DNA from: JAZREA01 sp045660545
GTDB lineage: Bacteria; Bacillota; Clostridia; Monoglobales; Firm-18
Assembly (NCBI GenBank): GCA_045660545.1
Contig: JAZREA010000023.1
Span: 1-26,989, forward strand
Direction of reading: 5' to 3'
DNA length: 26,989 nucleotides
A program made the translations under genes and the position numbers. The notes below the pieces were generated by a model that had not been told where the DNA came from, made no database searches, and saw only the letters and a list, made by a program, of their open reading frames with translations. Numbering within the stretch: the first letter of the stretch is position 1; every line of letters begins with the position of its first letter. Of this stretch, positions 1 through 7,427 are shown one piece after another.

Positions 1-326
1 CAGCTTTTGCTGCCAGCGTGCCACAGTACGGCAAAGGCCCAAGCACCCCTGTTACTCCGATTTTCTATATGGACACTCTTGCAGGTTTGAACTTTAACCC
101 GACAGAGTACGTTGACATCTCAGACGAGATCGAAACAAAAATCGAGATGCTGGAATGCCACGAAAGCCAGTTAAAGTGGATGCGCGACCACGACCACATC
201 GACTTTGCAGACTTTGTACGCACATGTTCAAAGTTCCGCGGTTTGCAGTGCGGCGTGCCTTACGCAGAAGCGTTCACACAGGAATTGGTGTGGCCTAAGG
301 TTGTAACAAAGAGGTTACTGCCATGA
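1..326 (+). CDS. PIG-L/LmbE-family deacetylase, C-terminal part (5' end outside window)
   Basis: The reading frame is open from the first bases of the window and ends with a TGA at 324-326, so only about the last 107 residues are present. The visible part has the C-terminal signature of PIG-L deacetylases: a KxxMLxCHxSQ-like segment (LECHESQLKWM), then a helix ending in RTCSKFRGLQ and the GVPYAEAF motif. Members of this family are Zn-dependent and remove N-acetyl groups from GlcNAc-type sugars or conjugates. The catalytic N-terminal metal motif (HPDD type) lies outside the window and cannot be checked. The gene overlaps the next by 4 bp (ATGA), and its neighbours are a sugar kinase and a NagB-like protein, which supports an amino-sugar substrate. 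Family assignment is fairly secure; the substrate is inferred only from context. Confidence 0.8.
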   Translation, partial: AFAASVPQYGKGPSTPVTPIFYMDTLAGLNFNPTEYVDISDEIETKIEMLECHESQLKWMRDHDHIDFADFVRTCSKFRGLQCGVPYAEAFTQELVWPKVVTKRLLP

Positions 327-1264
327 AGAAAGTAGCTTGTGTTGGAATTTTAGTTGCAGACGTTATTGTCGACCCGGTTTCCTCCACCCCGAAAAACGGT
401 GAGGGTATGTCGGTCAATTCAATAACCCTACATAACGGCGGAAACGCTATGACCGCGTCTATTAACCTCAGCAAGCTCGGTGTTGAGTCATATATGGTCG
501 GCAAGGTCGGGGCAGATATGTTCGGCGACTATTTAAGAGGCTGCCTTAACAAACAAAACGTTGACGTTTCAGGTCTTAAATCAGACTCTTCCGTTCAGAC
601 GTCCGCTTCTGTTTTACTTATCGACCCGACGGGCGAGCGCTCCTACTTCCACTGTGTTGGAGCTAACGGCACTTTCTCAATCGACGATATCGATATGAGC
701 GTTATCGAAAAGTCAGACCTCGTCTTTGTTACAGGTTCTTTCCTTCTAAGCACCTTTGACGGCGTGCAGACGATGGAGTTTTTGAAAAAATGTAAGGAAA
801 TGGGCAAGACAACCTTCTTAGACGTTTGTTGGGACTCTTCCGGCAGATGGGGCGAGGTTATCAATATGGCTATGCCGTATATCGACGTGTTTATGCCAAG
901 CGTTGACGAAGCTGCTCTCATTTCAAAAAAGGAAGACCCTGAGGAAATGGCGGACGTCTTCTTTGAAAACGGAGTCGGCTCTGTCGTAATCAAGCTCGGC
1001 AAAGAGGGATGTTACATAAGACAAACCAAGGATTCAAAGAGCGTAATTATCCCGTCGTACAAAGTCGATAACGTGGCAGACACAACAGGCGCTGGCGACA
1101 GCTTCTGCTCAGGCTTTTTGGCTTCGTACGCAAGGGGCGTCGATTTTGAAGAATGCGCAAGGTTTGCCAACGCGACAGGTGCTTTTTGCGTTATGGAAAA
1201 GGGCGCTACTTCAGGAATTAAAAGCTACGACGAAATTTTAGACTTCGTCAACAAAAGAAGATAA
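323..1264 (+). CDS. PfkB-family carbohydrate kinase
   Basis: This is a 313-residue ribokinase/PfkB-fold sugar kinase, a normal length for the family. The N-terminal substrate-binding signature is at about residues 38-46 (NGGNAMTAS) and a KVGADMFGD segment follows at 61-69. The C-terminal PfkB signature DTTGAGDSF is at 253-261, with Asp259 as the expected catalytic base and the GAGD anion hole. It would transfer the ATP gamma-phosphate to a sugar hydroxyl in the cytoplasm. The start codon overlaps the stop of the upstream deacetylase (ATGA), so translation is probably coupled. The following NagB-like gene suggests that the product is a phosphorylated amino sugar or similar aldose. PfkB kinases are hard to assign to a sugar from sequence, so substrate is left open. 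Confidence 0.9.
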   Translation: MKKVACVGILVADVIVDPVSSTPKNGEGMSVNSITLHNGGNAMTASINLSKLGVESYMVGKVGADMFGDYLRGCLNKQNVDVSGLKSDSSVQTSASVLLIDPTGERSYFHCVGANGTFSIDDIDMSVIEKSDLVFVTGSFLLSTFDGVQTMEFLKKCKEMGKTTFLDVCWDSSGRWGEVINMAMPYIDVFMPSVDEAALISKKEDPEEMADVFFENGVGSVVIKLGKEGCYIRQTKDSKSVIIPSYKVDNVADTTGAGDSFCSGFLASYARGVDFEECARFANATGAFCVMEKGATSGIKSYDEILDFVNKRR

Positions 1265-1303
1265 TTTTTAATCAAAATTATATATAACAAGGAGGATTAC
1301 AAA

Positions 1304-2242
1304 ATGGATTTTTTAAGTACAGTTAAAGGAAGTTTGCTTGAAGGTTTTTATCCCAAGGGCTGGGATATGCAAAAAATCGACGAATGCTGCGAAAAGGGCG
1401 TAGCTCGCGAAAGCTTCTGGCACAAGGATTTCACACCTATCGAATGTCAGAATATCTATGAATTCGATACACTTATGGGTCACGAAATCGCGCTCCAGAT
1501 TAAAAAGGCACGCGACAACGGCGAAAAGCTCGCTATGATTTTACCTGTTGGTCCTATGGGTATGTACCGTTGGGCTGTGTATTTCTTAAAGGAATGGAAC
1601 GTTAAGTGCGACCACGTTTACACATTCAACATGGACGAATGGGCAGACAGCGAAGGTAACACTCTTCCTAACACAAACCCGGCTTCGTTCGAATACAGCA
1701 TGAAGGAAGCTTTCTTCAACCAGCTTGGCGAAAACACAATCCCGCCGGAGCAGCGCAACTTCGCAACTAAGGAAAACCTTCCTACATATCCTGAAAAATT
1801 TGCCGCTCTAAAAGCAGAGGGTGCTAAGCTTGTGCTTGTTTTCGGTATAGGCAGAATGTGCCACATCGCTTTCTGGGAGCCACAGTTTGCTGACGATTAT
1901 AACACCGAGGAAGAATGGAAGTCACAGTGCTACCGCATAGCTGCTAAGCTTCATCCTCTTACAATCGAGCAGAACGCTATCACAAGCTTTAAGAGCAGAA
2001 CAACTCTTGTTCCGTGCAGAGCTAACACAATCGGACCTGGTCTCTTCTTGCAGGCTGACTACATAATCGGCGGTGCAGACGGTGCCCTTTCAAGAGGTAT
2101 GGGATGGCAGGGAATGAGCTTCTTAACTACTCTCCACTACGGTCCTGATATGAACATTACTTCTACATATATGCCTACAATGCCGGGCAAGCTCTTCTAC
2201 TTAAAGGAACTTGCTGGTCCATTAACAGCAGAATGTAACTAA
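1304..2242 (+). CDS. Divergent glucosamine-6-phosphate deaminase/isomerase-like protein (NagB fold)
   Basis: This 312-residue protein resembles the NagB/6-phosphogluconolactonase isomerase family but carries an N-terminal extension of about 50 residues. The phosphate-loop-like PVGPMGMYRW is at 81-90. The FNMDEW motif at 108-113 holds Asp111, equivalent to the general base of NagB. GIGRMCHIAFWEP at 181-193 retains His187 and Glu192 of the NagB GxDGHIAFNEP motif. The Asp two residues before the His in NagB is replaced by Met185. Canonical NagB turns glucosamine-6-P into fructose-6-P and ammonia; the altered motif makes a related substrate or reaction likely. A GGAGG Shine-Dalgarno site precedes the ATG. 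It sits in a unit with a deacetylase, a kinase and a cupin. Fold assignment is good; exact reaction is unproven. Confidence 0.75.
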   Translation: MDFLSTVKGSLLEGFYPKGWDMQKIDECCEKGVARESFWHKDFTPIECQNIYEFDTLMGHEIALQIKKARDNGEKLAMILPVGPMGMYRWAVYFLKEWNVKCDHVYTFNMDEWADSEGNTLPNTNPASFEYSMKEAFFNQLGENTIPPEQRNFATKENLPTYPEKFAALKAEGAKLVLVFGIGRMCHIAFWEPQFADDYNTEEEWKSQCYRIAAKLHPLTIEQNAITSFKSRTTLVPCRANTIGPGLFLQADYIIGGADGALSRGMGWQGMSFLTTLHYGPDMNITSTYMPTMPGKLFYLKELAGPLTAECN

Positions 2243-2269
2243 TATCAATTTATAAGGTGAGGGATTAAG

Positions 2270-2617
2270 ATGGTAACAAGAGAATCCGAAAGAACTCCTA
2301 TAAAAGAGATTGCGGCCGAACAAGGCTCAGGTCTTTTAATACTCGATAAATTGTTTAAAGCGCCCGACGCTCCCGACAAGGTACGTATGTTTGCAAAGGC
2401 TACACTGGCTCCTGACGCAGAGGTTGGATACCACAAGCACGTTGGCGAAAGCGAGGCTTATTACATCCTTTCAGGAACAGGCGAGTATAACGACGACGGC
2501 AAGCTTTACACAGTAAAGCCCGGGGACATTACTTATACCCCCGACGGCCACAGCCACGGTATTAAAAACATCGGTACAGACAATCTTGATTTTATAGCTT
2601 TGATTGTTCTTGACTAA
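2270..2617 (+). CDS. Small single-domain cupin
   Basis: This 115-residue protein is a single cupin barrel. Cupin motif 1 is at about 53-71, with His55, His57 and Glu62 as likely metal ligands. Motif 2 is at about 85-100 (PGDITYTPDGHSHGI), supplying His94, the usual fourth ligand, and His96 close by. Stand-alone cupins of this size act as sugar-phosphate or aldose isomerases, epimerases or metal-dependent enzymes, or bind a ligand without catalysis. The start is supported by a GGTGAGG site 8 bases upstream. It is the last gene of the plus-strand sugar unit and ends 15 bases before a strong terminator. Its role is probably in the same pathway, for example isomerisation or anomer handling, but nothing in the sequence names the substrate. 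Confidence 0.8.
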   Translation: MVTRESERTPIKEIAAEQGSGLLILDKLFKAPDAPDKVRMFAKATLAPDAEVGYHKHVGESEAYYILSGTGEYNDDGKLYTVKPGDITYTPDGHSHGIKNIGTDNLDFIALIVLD

Positions 2618-2629
2618 TTTTTAAAGACA

Positions 2630-2669
2630 TAAAAAAACCGCTATGGAGAAACCTCCATAGCGGTTTTTT
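2630..2669. terminator. Bidirectional intrinsic terminator between convergent operons
   Basis: A near-perfect inverted repeat, AAAACCGCTATGGAG with CTCCATAGCGGTTTT around a 4-base loop, has an A-tract on one side and a T-tract on the other. It can terminate both the cupin operon on the plus strand and the DHHW gene on the minus strand, which ends a few bases beyond. Confidence 0.93.
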
Positions 2670-2673
2670 ATAT

Positions 2674-3780
2674 TTATCTCATCGCCATACTGTTGTTTAA
2701 AAGTGTCGTACTGTATAAGAACAACACGTCTTTTCCTTCAAAATCTACAAGGTTGCCGACAAACGAGCTTTGAATATACCTTATATCTACAAGCGTAACC
2801 TTTTTATACCCCTCGGCGAACAAAGGTGCAATACTGCTTCCGAACGAGTCTCTGAAAATCACAAGCTCGCGCTCCGTCTTAGCCTGCGGGTTTTCGATAG
2901 TTACAAGCGGTGTTGTTCCGGACAAAAACATCTCGTAAGGGTCTTTCCCCTCAGCCTTTTCCATATTGTACATCTCGCCCGCCTTCGGCACGCCCGTGTC
3001 GTAGTAAGTTACTGCACAGTTTTTCAAAACGTCGTTTGTAAGGTACACAATCTCGTCAGGCGCAAAGTCCATCGCCAGCTGACCAAAATATACGCCGTAG
3101 AATGGTTTTTTAAGCTTTGCTTGCTCGTAGGTCGCTTTTACATCCACTCCCATTTTATCGCCAATTCTCTCGGCAATATCCACTATCTTTTCCTGCCTCC
3201 AATGGGTATCGGTGGTATAATAATCGTCCAACCCCAACAAATCCGTTACGTCGATATAGTTCATATACTCCGTTTTACCGCGCATATCGCTGATAAATTT
3301 ATCGTAATCCATCGAAGGATATCCGCTACTTTTAGCAAGCAAAAAGTTTTTGTCAGGTATAATCGAAAAATATACGTTCGTGTTGCTGTCTTTTAAATAC
3401 GAATTATACAGGAACGAAAATTTCTCTGCTGCATACTCCATCATTTTCGGGTTGGCGGCATCGTCAATTTTGGAAATATGACCCTGCGCAACGAAGAGAC
3501 CGTTGTTGTCAAGCTTTCGAAAAACTTTTGTGTTAAAACCAGCCTTTATACTACGGAATGTGTCTCTGTAAGGAAAGCGCTCTGTTGCGTACTTTTCAAA
3601 GCCATCTGTAAACTCTCCGCTAATCATACTCTCAACCGAAAACTGCGGAAAAGACGCAAGCTCCCTCCTCTCGCTTTCGGAAAACAAATCCGAAGGCTTC
3701 GTCACACACATAACAAACCCCACTAATAACAAGGCGGCAAAAACAATCGTAGTTACAACACTTTTTGTTCTGACGTTCAT
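2674..3780 (-). CDS. DHHW-family (AlgX/AlgJ/DltD-like) surface-polymer acylation protein
   Basis: This is a 368-residue membrane-anchored extracytoplasmic protein. An N-terminal hydrophobic segment at about 9-26 follows a short positive stretch and acts as an uncleaved anchor or signal. The DTHW motif at 191-194 and the RDSFGSS motif at 310-316 are the two halves of the SGNH-like catalytic site typical of the DHHW family. These proteins work with MBOAT acyltransferases to O-acetylate exported polysaccharides. Here the MBOAT gene lies 12 bp upstream in the same direction, and an AGGAGGG site precedes the ATG. The polymer modified is unknown; in Gram-positive organisms it could be exopolysaccharide, a secondary wall polymer or peptidoglycan-linked glycans. 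Confidence 0.85.
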   Translation of the reverse strand: MNVRTKSVVTTIVFAALLLVGFVMCVTKPSDLFSESERRELASFPQFSVESMISGEFTDGFEKYATERFPYRDTFRSIKAGFNTKVFRKLDNNGLFVAQGHISKIDDAANPKMMEYAAEKFSFLYNSYLKDSNTNVYFSIIPDKNFLLAKSSGYPSMDYDKFISDMRGKTEYMNYIDVTDLLGLDDYYTTDTHWRQEKIVDIAERIGDKMGVDVKATYEQAKLKKPFYGVYFGQLAMDFAPDEIVYLTNDVLKNCAVTYYDTGVPKAGEMYNMEKAEGKDPYEMFLSGTTPLVTIENPQAKTERELVIFRDSFGSSIAPLFAEGYKKVTLVDIRYIQSSFVGNLVDFEGKDVLFLYSTTLLNNSMAMR

Positions 3781-3792
3781 TTTAAACCCTCC

Positions 3793-5193
3793 TTAAAACC
3801 TGAAATATAAAAACGGATTAAACGAGCCGTCAACAAGATATGCCGTTGTCAAAACAACCATACTCACCAAGACGACAATCTCCAAAACATCCCAGGCTTT
3901 TTTAAACACATTGTTCTTCAACATCTTTTGGAGCAAAAGCTTTGGCAAAGGAGTAGCCGCAACAGCCGCAACAATCAACACAACCGCAAAGCTCTTTGAA
4001 TTATAAACCGTCGCCCCCGTTACAAAAGGCAGCCCGCCTGCTCCAAACATGCAGACAACACTTTCCCACGCGTCAGACATCGAGCCTGCACCAAATATAG
4101 CAAAGCTTACAGAAATCACAATCACCGTATATATGTGCCCAATCGCGGCCGACCTTTTAATATACTTGCCCAAGAACAGCTTTTCAATAGTCAAAAGCAC
4201 CCCGAAGTAAATTCCCCACACGACAAAGTTCCACTCCGCGCCGTGCCAGAAGCCCGTTAAAAACCAAACAGTAAAAATGTTAAACAGCATCCTCACCGCG
4301 CCTACACGGTTACCGCCCATAGGGATATAAACATAGTCTCTGAACCAGCTCCCGAGCGAAATATGCCACCTGCGCCAAAACTCCGTAACGCTTTTGGCAA
4401 TAAACGGATAATTAAAATTCTCTAAAAATTCAAAGCCAAACAACTTTCCAAGTCCAATAGCCATATCGCTGTAACCCGAAAAGTCAAAATAAACCTGCAA
4501 CATATATGCGACTATATAAAGCCAGTAAAAAGCCACCGACTTTTCGTCCGAGATGTAAAACGCCTCACAAAGCTCGCCTAAGGTGTTAGCTATCAACACC
4601 TTTTTAGAAAGACCAATCACAAAGCGCCTTATTCCGTCAGCTATTTGTAAAAAGCTGTGCGTTCTTTTAACAAGCTGCCTTTCGATGTCTGCATATCGTA
4701 CAATCGGCCCCGCAATAAGCTGAGGAAAAAGCGCAACGTAGGTTGCAAGATTCACAGGGTTTTTCTGCGCTGCCACGTCTCCTCTGTAAACGTCTATGAT
4801 ATAGCTTAAAACCTGAAATGTGTAAAAGCTGATGCCAATAGGCAAGCTTACATTTAAAAGGCCGACAGAAAGCCCTGTTATGCGGTTAAAGTTTTCTACA
4901 AAAAAGTCCGCATACTTAAAATACCCCAGCGTACAAAGACAGACCGCAACAGACAAAAGCATAAACACTTTTGCCATCACTCCGCCTCTGTAACGCTCGA
5001 TCAAAAGCGCCAGAACATAGTTTATAGCTATTACAGAAACGATTAAATATAAATATAAAGGCTCGCCCCACGCGTAAAACACAAGGCTTGATACCAAAAG
5101 CGCCGTGTTCTTTAACGGCCTTGGCGATAACAGATAAAGCAATATAGCACAAGGCAAAAAATAATTTAAAAACGGTATGCCGGAAAAAACCAT
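3793..5193 (-). CDS. MBOAT-family O-acyltransferase (AlgI/DltB-like)
   Basis: A 466-residue polytopic membrane protein with roughly ten or more hydrophobic segments. The MBOAT signature runs through SVTEFWRRWHISLGSW at 268-283, with conserved His277, and FLTGFWHGAEW at 311-321, with the putative catalytic His317. The family moves acyl groups, usually acetyl, from a cytoplasmic donor across the membrane to a polymer or partner protein. The length matches AlgI-like proteins. It is followed 12 bp later by the DHHW gene, and the two form the typical transfer pair. No acyl-carrier gene of the dlt type is adjacent, which argues for polysaccharide O-acetylation rather than teichoic-acid D-alanylation. 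An AGAGGTGGG site precedes the ATG, and a hairpin terminator separates it from the lipoprotein gene upstream. Confidence 0.92.
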   Translation of the reverse strand: MVFSGIPFLNYFLPCAILLYLLSPRPLKNTALLVSSLVFYAWGEPLYLYLIVSVIAINYVLALLIERYRGGVMAKVFMLLSVAVCLCTLGYFKYADFFVENFNRITGLSVGLLNVSLPIGISFYTFQVLSYIIDVYRGDVAAQKNPVNLATYVALFPQLIAGPIVRYADIERQLVKRTHSFLQIADGIRRFVIGLSKKVLIANTLGELCEAFYISDEKSVAFYWLYIVAYMLQVYFDFSGYSDMAIGLGKLFGFEFLENFNYPFIAKSVTEFWRRWHISLGSWFRDYVYIPMGGNRVGAVRMLFNIFTVWFLTGFWHGAEWNFVVWGIYFGVLLTIEKLFLGKYIKRSAAIGHIYTVIVISVSFAIFGAGSMSDAWESVVCMFGAGGLPFVTGATVYNSKSFAVVLIVAAVAATPLPKLLLQKMLKNNVFKKAWDVLEIVVLVSMVVLTTAYLVDGSFNPFLYFRF

Positions 5194-5210
5194 ATCCCAC
5201 CTCTTTACTC

Positions 5211-5235
5211 AAAAACGAACGCCAAAAAGGCGTCC
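5211..5235 (-). terminator. Intrinsic terminator after the lipoprotein gene
   Basis: Read on the minus strand, GGACGCC, a TTTTT loop and GGCGTTC form a 7-pair stem (one G-U) followed by GTTTTTG. It lies between the lipoprotein stop and the MBOAT start, about 18 bases before the MBOAT start codon. It may be partial, since I see no clear separate promoter for the MBOAT gene. Confidence 0.6.
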
Positions 5236-5264
5236 GTCCCCGAATGTATCATTAACTGAATTTA

Positions 5265-5942
5265 TTATTCCTCAAATGTCTTTGGGCACATAACAAAGAA
5301 CACTTTGTTGCCCGAACTTCCCGCCACCATCTCGTCGGCTTCAACACAGATATTCCACCTAAGGTCTGCGCTGGATTTAAGCGTCGAAACAAACGAAGAC
5401 GCATCAACACCGTCTTCAAGCACAAACACATATCCAACAAAAGGAATCGAGCCAATAACCGGGCCAAACATTACGCCCTCAGAAAATCCGGTAATCTCCG
5501 TGTCGCCAAATCCCGACAAATATCCCGGCTCCACAGCCATAGTAGCTCCGGAAAAGGCAATCACCGGGTTAGCAAGAATAGACTCTGCCAAAGACATAGC
5601 GTCCGACGCCGAGCCAGCCTTGCTCTTAAAGTCTGCCAAAAGCTTTTGACCCACTGTTGTAGCAGAAGCTTCAGGCTTAGACTCGGGTGCAGTCTCAGGC
5701 TCTTTTTGCGGTGTAGAAGGCTTAGTCTCAGAAGGCTTGGTTTCTTCCTTTTTATCTTCTTCCTCCTGCTTTGGCTGCTGCTGTTCTTCCTTCGGCTGTT
5801 CAACATTTTCCGCAGGGCTTTCAACCTTTTCTTCGTTCTCCACCGGGTTTACGGTTTCCTCAACATTTTTCTTTCCGCAGGCTGCCAATCCTGCAACAGT
5901 AATCAATACCAACAGTAATGATATAATCTTCTTTGCGTTCAT
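5265..5942 (-). CDS. Lipoprotein of unknown function with Pro/Glu/Lys-rich linker
   Basis: This is a 225-residue secreted lipoprotein. Residues 1-21 form a signal peptide with lipobox LAAC, so cleavage and lipidation are expected at Cys22. Residues about 26-95 are a low-complexity linker rich in Glu, Lys, Pro and Gln, likely an extended spacer through the cell wall. Residues about 96-225 form a compact C-terminal domain with a glycine-rich VAVEPGY/GFGDTEI region and hydrophobic strands. I do not recognise its family. A GGAG site lies 7 bases before the ATG. It is flanked by the MBOAT/DHHW pair downstream and an LCP-family gene upstream, so an envelope role is plausible. Hairpins on both sides suggest that it is transcribed alone. 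Confidence 0.8.
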   Translation of the reverse strand: MNAKKIISLLLVLITVAGLAACGKKNVEETVNPVENEEKVESPAENVEQPKEEQQQPKQEEEDKKEETKPSETKPSTPQKEPETAPESKPEASATTVGQKLLADFKSKAGSASDAMSLAESILANPVIAFSGATMAVEPGYLSGFGDTEITGFSEGVMFGPVIGSIPFVGYVFVLEDGVDASSFVSTLKSSADLRWNICVEADEMVAGSSGNKVFFVMCPKTFEE

Positions 5943-6023
5943 TTCAATTCTCCTTTACATTAAGTATTATCACAAATTATATGGACTTTAATGCGAATCG
6001 CTGCAATTTAAGCCAAATATATC

Positions 6024-6054
6024 AAAAGCCCGAAAACGCAGTATTTCGGGCCTT
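6024..6054 (-). terminator. Intrinsic terminator after the LCP gene
   Basis: On the minus strand an 8-pair stem (GCCCGAAA with TTTCGGGC) around an 8-base loop is followed by TTTTGATATATTT, just after the LCP stop codon. Confidence 0.75.
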
Positions 6055-6062
6055 TATTAATG

Positions 6063-7004
6063 TCAATCGTTTGTAGCTTTGTCAGCCTCTTCTTCCGGCT
6101 CGTAAGGGTCGTTGCCTACAATCGGGCCGTCGTCGTAAAAATATTTTTCAATAACTTTGTCTGTCTCTTTCCTGTCCTGGTAAAGGTGCGAGTCTACGTT
6201 TGTAAACATCGTAGGCATAGTACAGGTGTATATGTCGTTTTCAACATCTAACTTTAACATCGACTTACCGTATACAAGCATATCCGTAAGCGACATATTA
6301 CACTTTATGTCATCTTTTAGGGCAGCGTACACAGACGGAACCTTCGCGATGTATTTAGCGTTAAGCTTTTGGGCAACAAGCGCCTTTAACAAGTCCTGCT
6401 GAACCTCTACACGTTTAAGGTCTGCCTGAGGGTAACCCCTGAACCTTACCATACTTTCAGCATCCTCGCCGTTTAGCGTCTGGAGTCCCGCTTTTAAGTG
6501 TATGTGGAGGTCCTGAACCGGGTCGTCGTAGTTCATATTTTGCGGAACGTCAAACTCAACCCCGTCTAAAAGGTCAACAAGCTTTCCAAATGTTCCGACT
6601 TCAAACTGTACGTAGTAGTTAATCGCAAGCCCAGTAAGCTGTGTGGCAACACGGGAAACACCCTCGATTCCGCCAGCACCGTATACAGAGTTAACAAGCC
6701 TTGTGTGTCCGTTGTAGTTAACATACGTGTCTCTCGGTATAGACATCGCAGAAATCTTAGAACGTTCCTCGTCATAGCGAACGACCATTATTACGTCCGA
6801 AAGTCCCTCAGTCTTGTCTACACCAACAACTAAAACGTTAAGTTTAACGTTGCCTGCCGTCTCTTCAACCTCTGCCATGTCAAAGCCTTCCTCGACGTCA
6901 AACGGATGAGCGATAAAGCTGCGAAACTCCAACCCTGCAACAACAGTCAAAGCAATAATTACCGCATATATTACAACTATAAGAATTTTCTTTTTAAAGC
7001 TCAA
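6063..7004 (-). CDS. LytR-CpsA-Psr (LCP) family glycopolymer transferase
   Basis: LCP proteins transfer lipid-linked glycopolymers such as teichoic acids or capsule onto peptidoglycan, outside the membrane. Using the TTG at 7004 as start gives 313 residues. A basic start (SFKKK) is followed by a single membrane segment at about 6-25. The LCP domain then has VLVVGVDKTEGLSDVIMVV, with the polyprenyl-phosphate-binding Asp and Arg residues, then AMSIPRDTYV, and later the AESMVRFRGYPQADLKRVEVQQ segment typical of the family. The open frame extends 23 codons further upstream, but that stretch holds a consensus promoter (-35/-10), so the longer start is unlikely; a GGGAAAGAG site precedes the chosen TTG. 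The acidic C-terminal tail (about 25 residues) looks unstructured. It has its own promoter and terminator and stands next to other envelope genes. Confidence 0.9.
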   Translation of the reverse strand: MSFKKKILIVVIYAVIIALTVVAGLEFRSFIAHPFDVEEGFDMAEVEETAGNVKLNVLVVGVDKTEGLSDVIMVVRYDEERSKISAMSIPRDTYVNYNGHTRLVNSVYGAGGIEGVSRVATQLTGLAINYYVQFEVGTFGKLVDLLDGVEFDVPQNMNYDDPVQDLHIHLKAGLQTLNGEDAESMVRFRGYPQADLKRVEVQQDLLKALVAQKLNAKYIAKVPSVYAALKDDIKCNMSLTDMLVYGKSMLKLDVENDIYTCTMPTMFTNVDSHLYQDRKETDKVIEKYFYDDGPIVGNDPYEPEEEADKATND

Positions 7005-7041
7005 AGCGCAAACACTCTTTCCCAAATAATTTGTTAATAGT

Positions 7042-7070
7042 ATTCTACCATAATATCGCGGTTTTTTCAA
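7042..7070 (-). promoter_or_regulatory. Sigma-A-type promoter of the LCP gene
   Basis: TTGAAA at 7065-7070 and TAGAAT at 7042-7047 on the minus strand are separated by exactly 17 bp, close to the vegetative consensus. The expected start of transcription is near 7035, leaving a leader of about 30 bases before the TTG start codon. The promoter lies inside the longest open frame and so decides the start choice. Confidence 0.8.
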
Positions 7071-7109
7071 CAAAAATAATGTTAAAATAATGTTAAAAAA
7101 TTATTACAG

Positions 7110-7307
7110 TTAAGCCATTTTTCTCTTTTTTAATCTCACCCGTAAAACAAAAGATATAACAGATGCGAAAATATGAGAAAAAGCGAGAACAAAAAGAACA
7201 TTCAAAACATTAATAAGCAATGTCCTAAATGCGATGTCTCCGCAGTCCCAGGCGCTTACCAGCCACACCACAGCCAAAAATGCCGCCACGTTTAAAAGTC
7301 TTTTCAT
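7110..7307 (-). CDS. Small membrane protein of unknown function (65 aa)
   Basis: The frame encodes 65 residues, with two hydrophobic stretches at about 4-19 and 25-50 split by a short AWDCGDIAFR turn, and a strongly basic end (RVRLKKRKMA). The ATG at 7307 is chosen because an AGGAG site lies 8 bases upstream; the earlier in-frame GTG overlaps that site. No family is recognised. It lies between murD2 and the LCP gene, apparently as a single-gene unit with its own likely promoter. A two-helix membrane protein with the basic tail inside is the simplest reading. Function is unknown. Confidence 0.65.
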   Translation of the reverse strand: MKRLLNVAAFLAVVWLVSAWDCGDIAFRTLLINVLNVLFVLAFSHIFASVISFVLRVRLKKRKMA

Positions 7308-7339
7308 CAAAATCACTCCTTGTCTTTGTTGTTAAGCCT

Positions 7340-7368
7340 ATTATAAACAACGAAGTGTCCAATAAAAA
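7340..7368 (-). promoter_or_regulatory. Probable promoter of the small membrane protein gene
   Basis: A perfect TATAAT at 7340-7345 is preceded, after 17 bp, by a weak -35 (TTTTTA) on the minus strand. GTCC and GGAC arms around an 8-base spacer (7356-7371) form an inverted repeat over the -35 area, which might be an operator. Confidence 0.5.
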
Positions 7369-7386
7369 GGACTTTTGTTTTTGCGT

Positions 7387-7416
7387 AAAAAATGCGCGAA
7401 GCGGTTGCTTCGCGCG
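7387..7416 (-). terminator. Intrinsic terminator of the malQ-murL-murD2 operon
   Basis: A 9-pair GC-rich stem, GCGCGAAGC and GCTTCGCGC around a 4-base loop, is followed on the minus strand by ATTTTTT. It lies 12 bases past the last stop codon of the operon. Confidence 0.92.
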
Positions 7417-7427
7417 TTAAAATATGT

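Noticed and set aside
2770..3396. 208-codon plus-strand frame
   Set aside because: It lies entirely opposite the DHHW gene, lacks a ribosome site and has no recognisable motifs; it is a shadow of that gene.
5561..5991. Lys/Arg-rich and Leu/Phe-rich frames around the lipoprotein linker
   Set aside because: They come from the low-complexity Glu/Lys/Pro codons of the lipoprotein read in other frames.
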